In this document: positions 7,621 through 16,397 of the stretch, one piece after another
How the letters are laid out: each line of letters begins with the position of its first letter
Numbering within the stretch: the first letter of the stretch is position 1
Source: Legionella waltersii
GTDB lineage: Bacteria; Pseudomonadota; Gammaproteobacteria; Legionellales; Legionellaceae
Length of the DNA stretch: 40,215 nucleotides
Assembly: GCF_001468085.1 (NCBI RefSeq)
Contig: NZ_LNZB01000009.1
Coordinates: forward strand, 1-40,215
Direction of reading: 5' to 3'
Notes under the pieces: generated by a model
The model's input: only the letters and a program-made list of their open reading frames with translations
What the model was told of the DNA's origin: nothing
The model's database searches: none
Made by a program: the position numbers and the translations under genes

Positions 7621-9094
7621 GCAATCCGGTTATTTGATAATGGTTGTAGCTGTTCTGCTCGTTGTTGTGGCTGGTTTAGGCACAGCGTATGTGTCGATGT
7701 CAGTGAGTAGTGGAAGAGCAACCAGCAGCATAGTATCGGCCAATCATGCCTATGATCTTGCCTCCACTGCTGTTGAACAAGGCAGTTACCAATTGCTCTT
7801 AGGAAGTTGCAACTCCAGTTGGAGTAGCGCAGTGGTTGTTAGTGGGCAAGGCGAGTATCAATACAATTGTACCCAATACAGTGCTGGCACCACCACCACA
7901 AGTGCGTTGACCAACGTTGCTACAACTATTCCGTTAAGTACGACGGCTAATTTTGCAAGTTTTGGCGCGATTACCATCGATTCAGAAGTCATTTATTACG
8001 ACGGCATAAGTGGGAATAACTTGTTAAATGCTCGAAGGGGGCAAAACGGTACTACAGCTGCAGGCCATCTAATAAACGCCACTGTTTCCCAAGCGCAATA
8101 CATTATTGTTGGTCAAGGTGGAACACCATCTTTAAGCCGCTTAGAAGGTTCTGTGACTTTGCAGCAAGTGGTGTATCTGAACTACAGCTCCAATTATTAC
8201 GCAGTTGGCACGAATGGATCAAACGGAGTGATCTTGTATTACAATGGTTCTACTTGGTCCACTGTATTAACTGCAGCAAGTGGGTTTACTTTTTATCACG
8301 CAGACATGACCTCCACGTATGGACAAGCTGTGGGTCATAACACGTCGAACCAATCAGCCATCTATGCCTTCAATGGGAGCACGTGGTCAGTCATTGCCTC
8401 TGGCTTATCCATGAATTTAGAGGTTGTTGGTTGCGATAGCCCAACTAGTCCAACTAATTGCTGGGCAGGAGGACAAGCTGTTTCTCCTGGTCGTGGCCTT
8501 TTGTACCGAGGAGGGACCACCTACACCGCAAGTAACAATTTTATGCTGACTGGTCTTTCCTGTACTGGCGGCAATTGCATGGCGGTTCGGAACAATAGTA
8601 GCTATCCTTTTGTTTCCACCTCAATAAGCCCTTTTACGACTAATTTGTCTTTGGCTACGACCATCAATGACGTTGATTGTGCACAAGCTAATCGCTGCGT
8701 GGCAGTTCGGTCCAACGGGTCAGTGTACTATTACAACGGAGCTTGGTCTGGGGCTATTAGTTTATCAGGTGTAGCACTGACTTCAGTGAATTGTCCTAGT
8801 GCGGGGAATTGCATGGTGGCTGGAAATAGTGGAAGAATCTATAACTGTAGCCTTCCAATAACATCCAGTGCATCTTGTGCCTTACAATCAACGCCAGGAT
8901 CCTTAAACATATTGGATATATTTTGCAATTCGACAAGCGATTGTTTGGCTGTTGGGGCGGGAACTACAGCCTACAGATACAATGGAAGTAGCTGGGTTAC
9001 TGTCACTTTACCAGCGAGTTATACGTTGAGAGGTGTTACAGGGTATATGGGTGGAGCTGCGTCCGTTATTCCAATTATTTTGCGCAATCAGTAA
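7613..9094 (+). CDS. MshP/PilX-like minor pilin fused to a propeller-like repeat domain
   Basis: Residues 1-35 (GYLIMVVAVLLVVVAGLGTA and flanks) form a PilX/MshP-type membrane helix without the classic GFTLIE cleavage motif. Residues to about 95 resemble the MshP core with a Cys pair. A short linker domain (ITIDSEVIYYDG, RRGQNGTTAAGH) is like segments in phage tail and adhesin proteins. From about residue 180 to the end, six or so repeats share patterns such as AVGTNGSN, YYNGSTWS and CMVAGNSGRIY, with paired cysteines, as in Ycf48/BNR-type beta-propellers. At 493 residues it is about three times the usual MshP length. It overlaps the upstream pilin gene. A tip-located adhesin is the most likely role, by inference. 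Confidence 0.72.
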   Translation: MAKQSGYLIMVVAVLLVVVAGLGTAYVSMSVSSGRATSSIVSANHAYDLASTAVEQGSYQLLLGSCNSSWSSAVVVSGQGEYQYNCTQYSAGTTTTSALTNVATTIPLSTTANFASFGAITIDSEVIYYDGISGNNLLNARRGQNGTTAAGHLINATVSQAQYIIVGQGGTPSLSRLEGSVTLQQVVYLNYSSNYYAVGTNGSNGVILYYNGSTWSTVLTAASGFTFYHADMTSTYGQAVGHNTSNQSAIYAFNGSTWSVIASGLSMNLEVVGCDSPTSPTNCWAGGQAVSPGRGLLYRGGTTYTASNNFMLTGLSCTGGNCMAVRNNSSYPFVSTSISPFTTNLSLATTINDVDCAQANRCVAVRSNGSVYYYNGAWSGAISLSGVALTSVNCPSAGNCMVAGNSGRIYNCSLPITSSASCALQSTPGSLNILDIFCNSTSDCLAVGAGTTAYRYNGSSWVTVTLPASYTLRGVTGYMGGAASVIPIILRNQ

Positions 9095-9104
9095 AGGTTT
9101 ATTG

Positions 9105-9506
9105 ATGAACATAAAACAACAAAAGGGATTTTCATTGATTGAGATGGTTATCTTTATAGTTGTGATAGGTATTGTTGCGAGTACTTTATTGATTGGTTTA
9201 AACCAATCAGCTCGATACAGCGGTATTCCTCGTTCAGATTTAGAGGCAAGTTTTTTAGCCAATGCACGCTTGCAGATTATTTTGATGAATAGGTACTTAA
9301 ATGGATATACTCTGTTAAGTGATCCCTGTACTACTACACCAGCCTTGAATATCTGCACTCCATTATCCAGCTATGCAACAACGAATGGGCTTATTGTAAG
9401 TACGCCTACTATTTCTGGCTCTAATCCTAAAGTGATTAGTCTAAGCGTTTCAGGTAATGGCAATGCTTCAATACAAGCAAGGACGTACAATTATGCGAAC
9501 AATTAA
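9105..9506 (+). CDS. Minor pilin, MshD-like
   Basis: This 133-residue protein starts MNIKQQKGFSLIEMVIFIVV, a classical prepilin leader with cleavage between Gly and Phe and Glu at +5. The later segment contains SDLEASFLANARLQIILMNR, then a Cys pair (DPCTTTPALNIC) and a beta-rich tail. The helical stretch fits MshD/GspI-type minor pilins. I chose the ATG at 9105 because AAAGG is seven bases upstream; a longer open frame from 9033 runs inside the previous gene. It lies ten bases after the propeller-fused gene and overlaps the next by 14 bases. Confidence 0.75.
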   Translation: MNIKQQKGFSLIEMVIFIVVIGIVASTLLIGLNQSARYSGIPRSDLEASFLANARLQIILMNRYLNGYTLLSDPCTTTPALNICTPLSSYATTNGLIVSTPTISGSNPKVISLSVSGNGNASIQARTYNYANN

Positions 9507-9963
9507 AGGCTTTACCTTGATAGAAATGGTTATCGTTATGGTTATTACAGGGATAATCGTTGCCATTACAGCCACCATGCTCAACACAAGTTTTATTAAT
9601 TATTTCACCAGTGTTCATTATTCAAGTTTATCCACGCAAGGCGCTATAGCCATGATGCGCATCAGCAAGGAGTTGCAACAAGCGACTCGGTTTTCAGTGA
9701 TTAATCCAACCAGCGTTACCTTCACTACGGTAGGCGGCACTTCAATTAGTTACAGTTGGTCAACACCAATTTTAACTCGTACTGGAAGTGCAGCTAGAAC
9801 ATTAAGCGATGACGTAACAAACTTTTCATTAAATTATTATCAATCCAATTTTAGCACAACTGCAACGGCCTCAGCCGTTAGAGCAGTAACTGTGAGCATG
9901 ACCTTAAGTAATGGCACAGAATCAGTACCACTAATCAATACCATCTACTTAAGTAATATGTAG
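9493..9963 (+). CDS. Minor pilin, MshO/GspJ-like
   Basis: The protein has 156 residues and starts MRTIKGFTLIEMVIVMVITG, with the Gly/Phe cleavage site and Glu at +5. Its body (GAIAMMRISKELQQATRFSV, then paired beta strands) matches the MshO/GspJ type, which normally carries a longer globular domain. The start at 9493 has AAGGA nine bases upstream and lies inside the end of the previous gene, so the two are probably translationally coupled. It is the last of the four-gene minor pilin block. An 80-base gap follows, which may hold a second promoter for the assembly genes. Confidence 0.78.
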   Translation: MRTIKGFTLIEMVIVMVITGIIVAITATMLNTSFINYFTSVHYSSLSTQGAIAMMRISKELQQATRFSVINPTSVTFTTVGGTSISYSWSTPILTRTGSAARTLSDDVTNFSLNYYQSNFSTTATASAVRAVTVSMTLSNGTESVPLINTIYLSNM

Positions 9964-10043
9964 TCTAATTTTGTGGAAGGCTTATTCGACAAAATCACAG
10001 ACCTCGGGTACACTAAATTTATTTAAAATAATCAGGAAGATAC

Positions 10044-10973
10044 ATGTTTGGTGGTATAGGACGTTCGAAATCTTCTTTTCCAATTTATTCTTGCTTTTGG
10101 ACCGAGCACAGTTATTCTTTGATAGGTTTTGATAAAGCGCAAAAAATTTGTTTTAGCGAATACCACTCATTGTCTGAACCTTCTCTAACCCTGTTGCAAA
10201 AAGAACTCGAGCACGATGTGAATAAGCATCGATTATACGGAAAGTCTATACAGCTCATTTTGTCTCCTAGCTTCTATCAATTGATTCAAATGGATGCCCC
10301 AGAAGCGATTGAAGAAAGCGAAATGGCCAAAGCCCTTCGGTGGCAATTAAAAGGATTGGTGGATTATCCTTTGAACGACATCGCTGTAGATGCTTTTATG
10401 ATACCCCCTCACGGATCGGGTAATCGTCGTAAAAAAGTATTCGTTGCAGCCACTTTGCAATCTGAGCTACTCAATAAGATAAGGCTTTTTGAAGACTGTT
10501 TTTTGAACGTATCCAGCGTTACTATCGCGGAGATGGCATTAAGTGCTTTAGTCGCTTATTTCTCAACGTCTAAAGAGACATCGGCTATTGTGATTAGCTT
10601 TGACGATGATATGTGTCAACTTTACGTTTATTTCCAAGGTGATCTGTATCTATGCCGCTCGCTTCCTATTAATAAATCCATTACTGAACCTAACAGCGCA
10701 GCCAATCATGATATGTTATTGGAAATTCAAAGAAGTATTGATTATTGTTTGATGGAACTTAAACTACCTGAGCCGCAGCAAATACTTTTTACTCCAACTT
10801 TTTATGAGGCAAGCGATTTATTCCTATTTCTTCAAGAAGAGCTCGGAAAGGAAGTGAAGCTCATCGATGCAAGCCCATTCTTTCAGGCAGAAACCACCCC
10901 AACAGAAACAGTAGCGCACTCTTTTTATGCCATCGGTGGTGCTCTCATGACAACGAGACTGGAGAGGGTCTAA
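10044..10973 (+). CDS. mshI: MshI, PilM-like assembly protein
   Basis: This 309-residue protein starts FGGIGRSKSSFP and continues with an actin-fold layout typical of the PilM/MshI group: a segment around LSPSFYQLIQMDAPEAIEES, then ALRWQLKGLVDYPLNDIAVD, which is a hallmark of MshI. It should sit at the cytoplasmic face and bind the PilN-like partner encoded next. An AGGAAG ribosome site precedes the ATG. The stop overlaps the next start as TAATG. Identity rests on both sequence pattern and gene order. Confidence 0.85.
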   Translation: MFGGIGRSKSSFPIYSCFWTEHSYSLIGFDKAQKICFSEYHSLSEPSLTLLQKELEHDVNKHRLYGKSIQLILSPSFYQLIQMDAPEAIEESEMAKALRWQLKGLVDYPLNDIAVDAFMIPPHGSGNRRKKVFVAATLQSELLNKIRLFEDCFLNVSSVTIAEMALSALVAYFSTSKETSAIVISFDDDMCQLYVYFQGDLYLCRSLPINKSITEPNSAANHDMLLEIQRSIDYCLMELKLPEPQQILFTPTFYEASDLFLFLQEELGKEVKLIDASPFFQAETTPTETVAHSFYAIGGALMTTRLERV

Positions 10974-11614
10974 TGCAATCCATTAATTTTGTAAACTCTC
11001 TTCCTAAAGCAACCAGTCGTTTGTCGGCGTTCTGGCTGGGGTTTATACTTTTTTGTATTCTGGTTACTTTGCTCATCATTAGTTTCATCATTGAAGGTGT
11101 TTATATCAATGCTTATCGTGTGGAAAAGGGAGCTGAAACTGAACTCCAACAAGCACAAGCTGATTTCGCAAATTTGCAAAAAACATATCCATTGCTCGCG
11201 GATGATACGCCCTTAGTGAATAAGGTTGTTGAGTTAGATAAGAACTATCAAGAGAAAGTCCACGAGTTGGAAGTATTACAACATATGATTGTTCGTCTTG
11301 GATTTTCAAACTATTTGGAATCGCTTGCTAGAGTTATTCCTAGCAGTCTTTGGCTAAATGAAATTGTTATTCATCACGATCAAAATAAAGTGACTTTAAA
11401 TGGATTCACCATCGATCCAGATTCCATTACATCACTCATGAGAAACCTATCGAAAGAGGAGCCATTTAAGAAAATTGAGTTCACTTTGTTTTTTGTACAA
11501 GCATTAAAAAATCATTCTTATGCTAAGTTTTCAATTTCCAATAGCGAATTGGGACAGAAGGAAATAGAAGAACAACAGATCAGTGATCTCATTAAAATAC
11601 AGCCCAAGGAGTAG
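10973..11614 (+). CDS. PilN-like inner-membrane assembly protein (MshI2)
   Basis: The 213-residue protein begins MQSINFVNSLP, followed by one membrane helix at about residues 22-45 and a periplasmic coiled coil, then a small alpha/beta domain (LWLNEIVIHHDQNKVTLNGF). This is the PilN/GspL-C layout. Its start shares one base with the stop of mshI and mshJ follows five bases later, which is the place of the second MshI-type gene in characterised MSHA loci. It should bridge the cytoplasmic MshI and the periplasmic MshJ. Confidence 0.82.
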   Translation: MQSINFVNSLPKATSRLSAFWLGFILFCILVTLLIISFIIEGVYINAYRVEKGAETELQQAQADFANLQKTYPLLADDTPLVNKVVELDKNYQEKVHELEVLQHMIVRLGFSNYLESLARVIPSSLWLNEIVIHHDQNKVTLNGFTIDPDSITSLMRNLSKEEPFKKIEFTLFFVQALKNHSYAKFSISNSELGQKEIEEQQISDLIKIQPKE

Positions 11615-11619
11615 TATTG

Positions 11620-12351
11620 ATGGAGCTTAACGCGCCTTATATAAAAAGATACTATCAACTGAAGAGAAAAGTGGATCTGCTCAGTGAAAGGGACCGCATT
11701 TTATTATTGGTTTCACTCCTGATAGTGTTGTTATTTGTTTGGATTTATTTTATTTTTGGGTGGCAATTGGATGTCATCCGCGCCGCAACTACGAATACTA
11801 CGCAGCAAAAGCTCCAAGCCAATGAATTACAACAAAAAATCAATATTATTAACAGCTTAATACAAAGCAAGGAAGCGAATAATTTAATCCAGCATTACAA
11901 CAAAGTATCAACACAGTTGAAACAAGTGGATAAGGAAATTGAGGGTTATCACCATGGTTATGTGAACAGCAAAGATCTTGCAAAAATGTTGCATGACATG
12001 TTGAAGCAGCCCCTAGGGATAACAATTGTTGATTTCACGACAGTTGTTTTGCCACCAAAGCCAACGGTCATTTCAACAGAAAACCAGCAAGCACAGGAAA
12101 CACCCAAGGAGAGTTCAAACACTGAGCCTAGTGCGGATATGGAACCAATTCGTTATCGATTAGTCTTGAAGGGTACGTATTTTTCTATCATGAATTACCT
12201 TAAACGGATAGAAGATCTAAAAAGAAATCTTTATTGGGACAAATTCGATTACAAAGTATTAACCTATCCTCAAGGTCAAGCAACCATAGAATTTTATACA
12301 TTAAAACCTCCAAGTAATCCTGCTTTAGTTTTGGGAGGTAAACCACAATGA
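11620..12351 (+). CDS. mshJ: MshJ, PilO-like assembly protein
   Basis: The 243-residue protein has a short cytoplasmic segment, LLSERDRILLLVSL leading into a membrane helix (about residues 25-47), a coiled coil and a ferredoxin-like end. The YYQLKRKVDLLSERDR segment is typical of MshJ. I start it at ATG 11620 because AAGGAG is eight bases upstream; a TTG three bases earlier is also open. It ends in an ATGA overlap with mshK. It should form the PilN/PilO-type inner membrane dimer. Confidence 0.85.
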   Translation: MELNAPYIKRYYQLKRKVDLLSERDRILLLVSLLIVLLFVWIYFIFGWQLDVIRAATTNTTQQKLQANELQQKINIINSLIQSKEANNLIQHYNKVSTQLKQVDKEIEGYHHGYVNSKDLAKMLHDMLKQPLGITIVDFTTVVLPPKPTVISTENQQAQETPKESSNTEPSADMEPIRYRLVLKGTYFSIMNYLKRIEDLKRNLYWDKFDYKVLTYPQGQATIEFYTLKPPSNPALVLGGKPQ

Positions 12352-12677
12352 AACTTTTTAAGTATTTAATAATTAAAGTGTTTTTTTTGATTTTTTTTCT
12401 TGTAAATGCATCCTATGCCGAGCTGCATGATCCAACAAAACCGCCAGTTTTTTCAGAGACTCAAGAGTCCAATGCCAATAATGAGTTTCAATTGCAAAGT
12501 ATCTTTATTGGCCCTATGCGATATTTAGCCATGATCAATGGTCAAATGGTTGGTGTTGGAAGCAGTATTGGCGGGGCTCGTCTTCTTGCTATAGGTAAAA
12601 ACCATGTGGTATTGTTGCAGTCAGGACAAAAGAAAATAATTTACTTATTTGGTAGGCGATTGTGGACCGCTCGTTAA
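12348..12677 (+). CDS. mshK: MshK, small periplasmic pilus assembly protein
   Basis: The 109-residue protein has a signal peptide (ending near NASYA) followed by the family mark LHDPTKPP. The remainder (FQLQSIFIGPMRYLAMINGQ, then VGSSIGGARLLAIGKNHVVL) is the PilP/GspC homology-region fold, with a glycine where the strand turns. It should connect the MshJ complex to the secretin. It overlaps mshJ by ATGA and mshL by TAATG. Confidence 0.85.
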   Translation: MKLFKYLIIKVFFLIFFLVNASYAELHDPTKPPVFSETQESNANNEFQLQSIFIGPMRYLAMINGQMVGVGSSIGGARLLAIGKNHVVLLQSGQKKIIYLFGRRLWTAR

Positions 12678-14404
12678 TGCGAATAATAATAATACTCTTA
12701 AGCTTAATGTTGGCGGCCTGTAAGACACACGCTCCAATAAAAGGTACGGCAGTTGATGAAATGAACAGTGTCATTCAACAGGCTGTAGCAAACAATAAAA
12801 ATGCCATGAGATCCGACAACACCAATGGAAGAGGTACCCCTGTAAGGGCTTTATTGCCAAGTTTAAAAGTGCGTGATTTTAGTTACAGTGGCGGGCCACG
12901 TCGTTTTGATGTTTCAGTGAAAAACGTACCAGCCCAAGCTTTCTACATGGGACTCGTAGCCGATACGAACATCAACATGGTAGTCAGCCCTGAAATCAAA
13001 GGTAATGTCACTTTAGCGCTCAAAAGAGTGACTATTGACCAAGTCCTTCAAGCCCTTGAAGATGCTTATGGATATGCTTACAACTCTATTCCAGGTGGTT
13101 ATGAGATTATTCCTAACACCCTGCGAACACAAATATACAAAGTTAACTACTTAGAATTACAACGCAAGTCACGCTCGAACATGACCGTTAGTTCGGGAGA
13201 GGTGACTGCGAGTCCAAATTCAGGTGGGGTAGGTAATACTACTCCAGGTGGAAACGTCAGTGGATCCATTAATAACGGAAACCAAGCTTACAGTGCAGTA
13301 ATTGGTGATGTTGAAACGAAAAGTACCGTTGATTTTTGGAAGTCACTACAAGTCACCCTACAAAAGATAATTGGTACTTCGAATGGAAGAACTGTAACCG
13401 TTAACCCTGTTGCAGGCATCGTAGTTGTGCATGCTTCTCCTAGAGAGCTTAAGCAAGTAGAGCGTTATTTGGACATGGTGCAAAACAGCATGGACAGACA
13501 AGTGATACTAGAAGCAAAAATATTAGAGGTAAATCTCACCAATGAATTCCAGATGGGTATCGACTGGAGATTGTTCGGTGCTCGATTAAATGCTTTAAGT
13601 AATTTCCCCAATGTGGGGATCATGCAATCCGCATTTCCTGATGCCTATAGAGTTGATGTCCATTGGAATCCACAAGATTTTACTTCAGTCATTCAAGCCT
13701 TAGAAACTCAGGGTAATGTGCAAGTGCTTTCAAGCCCCAGGGTTTCAGCAATGAATAATCAGAAGGCCGCTATAAAAGTTGGTTTTGATGAATTTTTTGT
13801 AACCAACGTTACGCAAAATCAAAACGTGGTTAGTTCAGGATTAGTGACGCAACCCACTGTTAACGTCAATTTAACCCCATTTTTCTCGGGCATTACCTTA
13901 GATGTGACGCCTCAAATAGACGCTAATGGACAAGTGACCCTCCATATTCATCCAACAGTCAGCGAGGTTAAAGATCAGCGCAAAGTTATCGATCTTGGTA
14001 CTCAAGGCGGTACTTTGAATTTACCACTTGCGAACAGCAGAATTCGAGAATCCGATACCATCGTTCACGCTAAGGATGGTCAAGTGGTTGTTATTGGTGG
14101 TCTTATGCAAAATTCAACCACCGAGGGAATAGGACAAGTCCCTTGGTTTGGAAATATACCTTTCTTAGGGACCTTAGTGCGTGCAACCAAGCAAAACTCG
14201 CAAAAAAGCGAGCTGGTCATCTTATTAAGACCTACCCTTGTTAAAGGCAAGCAGACAAATAAAGATCTAACAACTACAGCCCGGCGATTTGCTAGCTTGA
14301 AGCGTGGATTTCATATTGGTGGCCGACCAGATATCTATGGTACTCAAGGAGAGGTACCTGTTATGTTGGGACCTAAATCCAATGAAAACTTAGGTACTCG
14401 TTAA
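12677..14404 (+). CDS. mshL: MshL, outer-membrane secretin
   Basis: The 575-residue protein starts with a lipoprotein signal whose lipobox is LAAC (Cys15). An STN-type N0 domain lies at about residues 90-135 (NMVVSPEIKGNVTLALK), then a Gly/Ser/Asn-rich linker near 165-205, an N1 domain with GIVVVHASPRELKQVERYL, and the secretin core with VQVLSSPRVSAMNNQKA and VVVIGGLMQNS. Secretins form the gated pore through which the pilus passes. I use the ATG overlapping the mshK stop; a GTG 15 bases earlier (12662) is an alternative. Confidence 0.92.
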   Translation: MRIIIILLSLMLAACKTHAPIKGTAVDEMNSVIQQAVANNKNAMRSDNTNGRGTPVRALLPSLKVRDFSYSGGPRRFDVSVKNVPAQAFYMGLVADTNINMVVSPEIKGNVTLALKRVTIDQVLQALEDAYGYAYNSIPGGYEIIPNTLRTQIYKVNYLELQRKSRSNMTVSSGEVTASPNSGGVGNTTPGGNVSGSINNGNQAYSAVIGDVETKSTVDFWKSLQVTLQKIIGTSNGRTVTVNPVAGIVVVHASPRELKQVERYLDMVQNSMDRQVILEAKILEVNLTNEFQMGIDWRLFGARLNALSNFPNVGIMQSAFPDAYRVDVHWNPQDFTSVIQALETQGNVQVLSSPRVSAMNNQKAAIKVGFDEFFVTNVTQNQNVVSSGLVTQPTVNVNLTPFFSGITLDVTPQIDANGQVTLHIHPTVSEVKDQRKVIDLGTQGGTLNLPLANSRIRESDTIVHAKDGQVVVIGGLMQNSTTEGIGQVPWFGNIPFLGTLVRATKQNSQKSELVILLRPTLVKGKQTNKDLTTTARRFASLKRGFHIGGRPDIYGTQGEVPVMLGPKSNENLGTR

Positions 14405-14419
14405 TTTAGGGAGAGTGCG

Positions 14420-15331
14420 TTGTATTTAAATCATTTTAGATTGAGTAAAGCTCCTTTTACACTGACTCCAAATACCGAGTTTTTTTGTGAATTGCCTACT
14501 CATCAGGAGGCTTTAAACATTCTCTTATTGAGTTTAGCTCAGGGTGAAGGCTTCATTAAAATAGTAGGGGAAGTAGGAACCGGTAAAACCTTATTATGTC
14601 GTATTCTATTAAATTCGCTTTCGAATGAGTTTGTTACCGCTTATATTCCAAATCCTGATCAGACAGCAGATGGCTTAAGGTTTTCAGTAGCCTCCGAATT
14701 AGGGATAGTTCCTGAGGAACACTGGACTCAATATCAATTATTAGAAGCAATTAATCAGCGCTTATTAGACTTGCATCGGGAAGGTAAAAAAACGGTGTTG
14801 ATTATTGATGAAGCGCAGGCTCTGCCAGAATCTTGTTTGGAAGCGGTTCGACTATTAACTAATCTAGAAACCGAAGAGCGCAAATTATTACAAGTCGTAC
14901 TTTTTGGCCAACCAGAAATGGATGCAAAATTAGAAAAAATGGGTTTACGTCAACTAAAGCAGCGAATTACATTTTCCTATGAGCTACAACCACTTGCTAA
15001 AGAGGAGCTGGATAAATACTTGAGTCATCGATTAGCTAAAGCCGGATACACTTATGGAAGTGTGTTTACTAAATCAGCACAACGGCATTTGTATAAGGCG
15101 AGCAAAGGCTTACCTCGCTTATTGAATATTTTGTGCCACAAAGCACTATTGGTTGCTTATGGGCAGGGGAAATCTCAAGTAGATGGTCAAGCGGTCAAAA
15201 GAGCGATTGCGGATACAGAAAGCACCTTGGAAAGCTCCTGGTATAGATCGGGATTCTCCTATGTGGTTTTGGGAGCTCTAAGCTTAGGCATCATTTTGTA
15301 CGTCTACTGGAATTATGGGGCTAATCTATGA
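14420..15331 (+). CDS. mshM: MshM, ExeA-like AAA ATPase
   Basis: The 303-residue protein contains Walker A (GEVGTGKTLL, about residues 53-62) and Walker B (VLIIDEAQAL) and one C-terminal membrane helix. The start MYLNHFRLSKAPFTLTPN and FFCELPTHQEALNILL are typical of MshM/ExeA proteins, which help to assemble or place secretins. Translation starts at TTG, supported by a strong GGGAGAG six bases upstream and by alignment to the usual N-terminus. It overlaps mshN by ATGA. Confidence 0.9.
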   Translation: MYLNHFRLSKAPFTLTPNTEFFCELPTHQEALNILLLSLAQGEGFIKIVGEVGTGKTLLCRILLNSLSNEFVTAYIPNPDQTADGLRFSVASELGIVPEEHWTQYQLLEAINQRLLDLHREGKKTVLIIDEAQALPESCLEAVRLLTNLETEERKLLQVVLFGQPEMDAKLEKMGLRQLKQRITFSYELQPLAKEELDKYLSHRLAKAGYTYGSVFTKSAQRHLYKASKGLPRLLNILCHKALLVAYGQGKSQVDGQAVKRAIADTESTLESSWYRSGFSYVVLGALSLGIILYVYWNYGANL

Positions 15332-16395
15332 GCTTATTAAACGATATGCTTCATGATTTAGCAAAGCAGACTCCCTCTAAACTAGTTGCTCCTCAATTAA
15401 TGCCAGCAAAGACTAAGAAACGATTTTCTATGGAAAAGAGCCTTAAAGGTATTGCTGTAAGTCTTTTTGTAACTTCGCTATGTTTATTGTTATACCATGA
15501 AACGAAGTCTAAACCTTCAAGGCCAAAACAGCCAATCCATCAAAATGTGATTTTACAAGAAGTAGCACCAGAGAATCCAAGTCAAGTCATCACGGAAATT
15601 AAACCTCAACGCAGGAAGCTGGTTGAGGTGCTAGATAGCTATATCGAGCCCATCGAATCATGGGCTTCCGAGCATTCAATCTCTGAACTAGAAAGCAAAT
15701 TGATTGAGCCTATGCATGAATGGGTTGATACTCATGGTGAACCTGCAGTAGCTTCAGTAGAAAGTACTGATAACCAGACTATTAATGGGGAAATCGTCAA
15801 TAAGGTCTATTCCCCGCAAACAACAGAAGAATGGGCGAACGAGCAGATTAAAATAGCGCTAGAGGCAATTGATGAAGGTTTTGATGAAAAAGCCATTAGC
15901 ATCTTAGAATCAGTGATTAGTAAAGCCCCTGAATCTAAAGTTGCAAGAGAAAACTTAGCATCTCTGTATATGATCTATGGAAAAACGAATGAAGCAGGTC
16001 TAGTTATTGATGAGGGATTGAGGCTTACACCGGCTGATCCGCCTTTACTCACAGCAAAAGCAAGACTCTTCATTGAAAAAGGGCAAAGTATTCAAGCTGT
16101 AGAGTTATTGTCTAAATTCCAGCCTTCGATAAATCAATATCCGGATTATTATGGAACTTTAGCGGCGGCACTTCAAGCTGAGGGGCATATCTTAGAGACA
16201 GGAGGTATTTATCAGTCTTTAATACAGATCGACTCAAACAACGGTCAGTATTGGTTAGGCTATGCTTTGTTTTTAGAGCATACTAAGAAAGCGAATCAAG
16301 CTATTGATGCTTATACTCGAGCCTCTCAGAGTCAAGACACAAACGCGAATGTGCGTGAATTTGCCGAAAGTCGATTGAAAATTTTACAGGGATAA
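15328..16395 (+). CDS. mshN: MshN, TPR-containing pilus assembly protein
   Basis: The 355-residue protein starts MSLLNDMLHDLAKQ, a typical MshN opening. One membrane helix lies near residues 40-58, followed by a charged spacer and, from about residue 165, four or five TPR-type helical repeats (AIEAIDEGFDEKAISILE-like units). By family it sits in the inner membrane with the TPRs in the periplasm and may bind the secretin or MshM. It overlaps mshM by ATGA and lies two bases before mshE. Confidence 0.82.
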   Translation: MSLLNDMLHDLAKQTPSKLVAPQLMPAKTKKRFSMEKSLKGIAVSLFVTSLCLLLYHETKSKPSRPKQPIHQNVILQEVAPENPSQVITEIKPQRRKLVEVLDSYIEPIESWASEHSISELESKLIEPMHEWVDTHGEPAVASVESTDNQTINGEIVNKVYSPQTTEEWANEQIKIALEAIDEGFDEKAISILESVISKAPESKVARENLASLYMIYGKTNEAGLVIDEGLRLTPADPPLLTAKARLFIEKGQSIQAVELLSKFQPSINQYPDYYGTLAAALQAEGHILETGGIYQSLIQIDSNNGQYWLGYALFLEHTKKANQAIDAYTRASQSQDTNANVREFAESRLKILQG

Positions 16396-16397
16396 AA

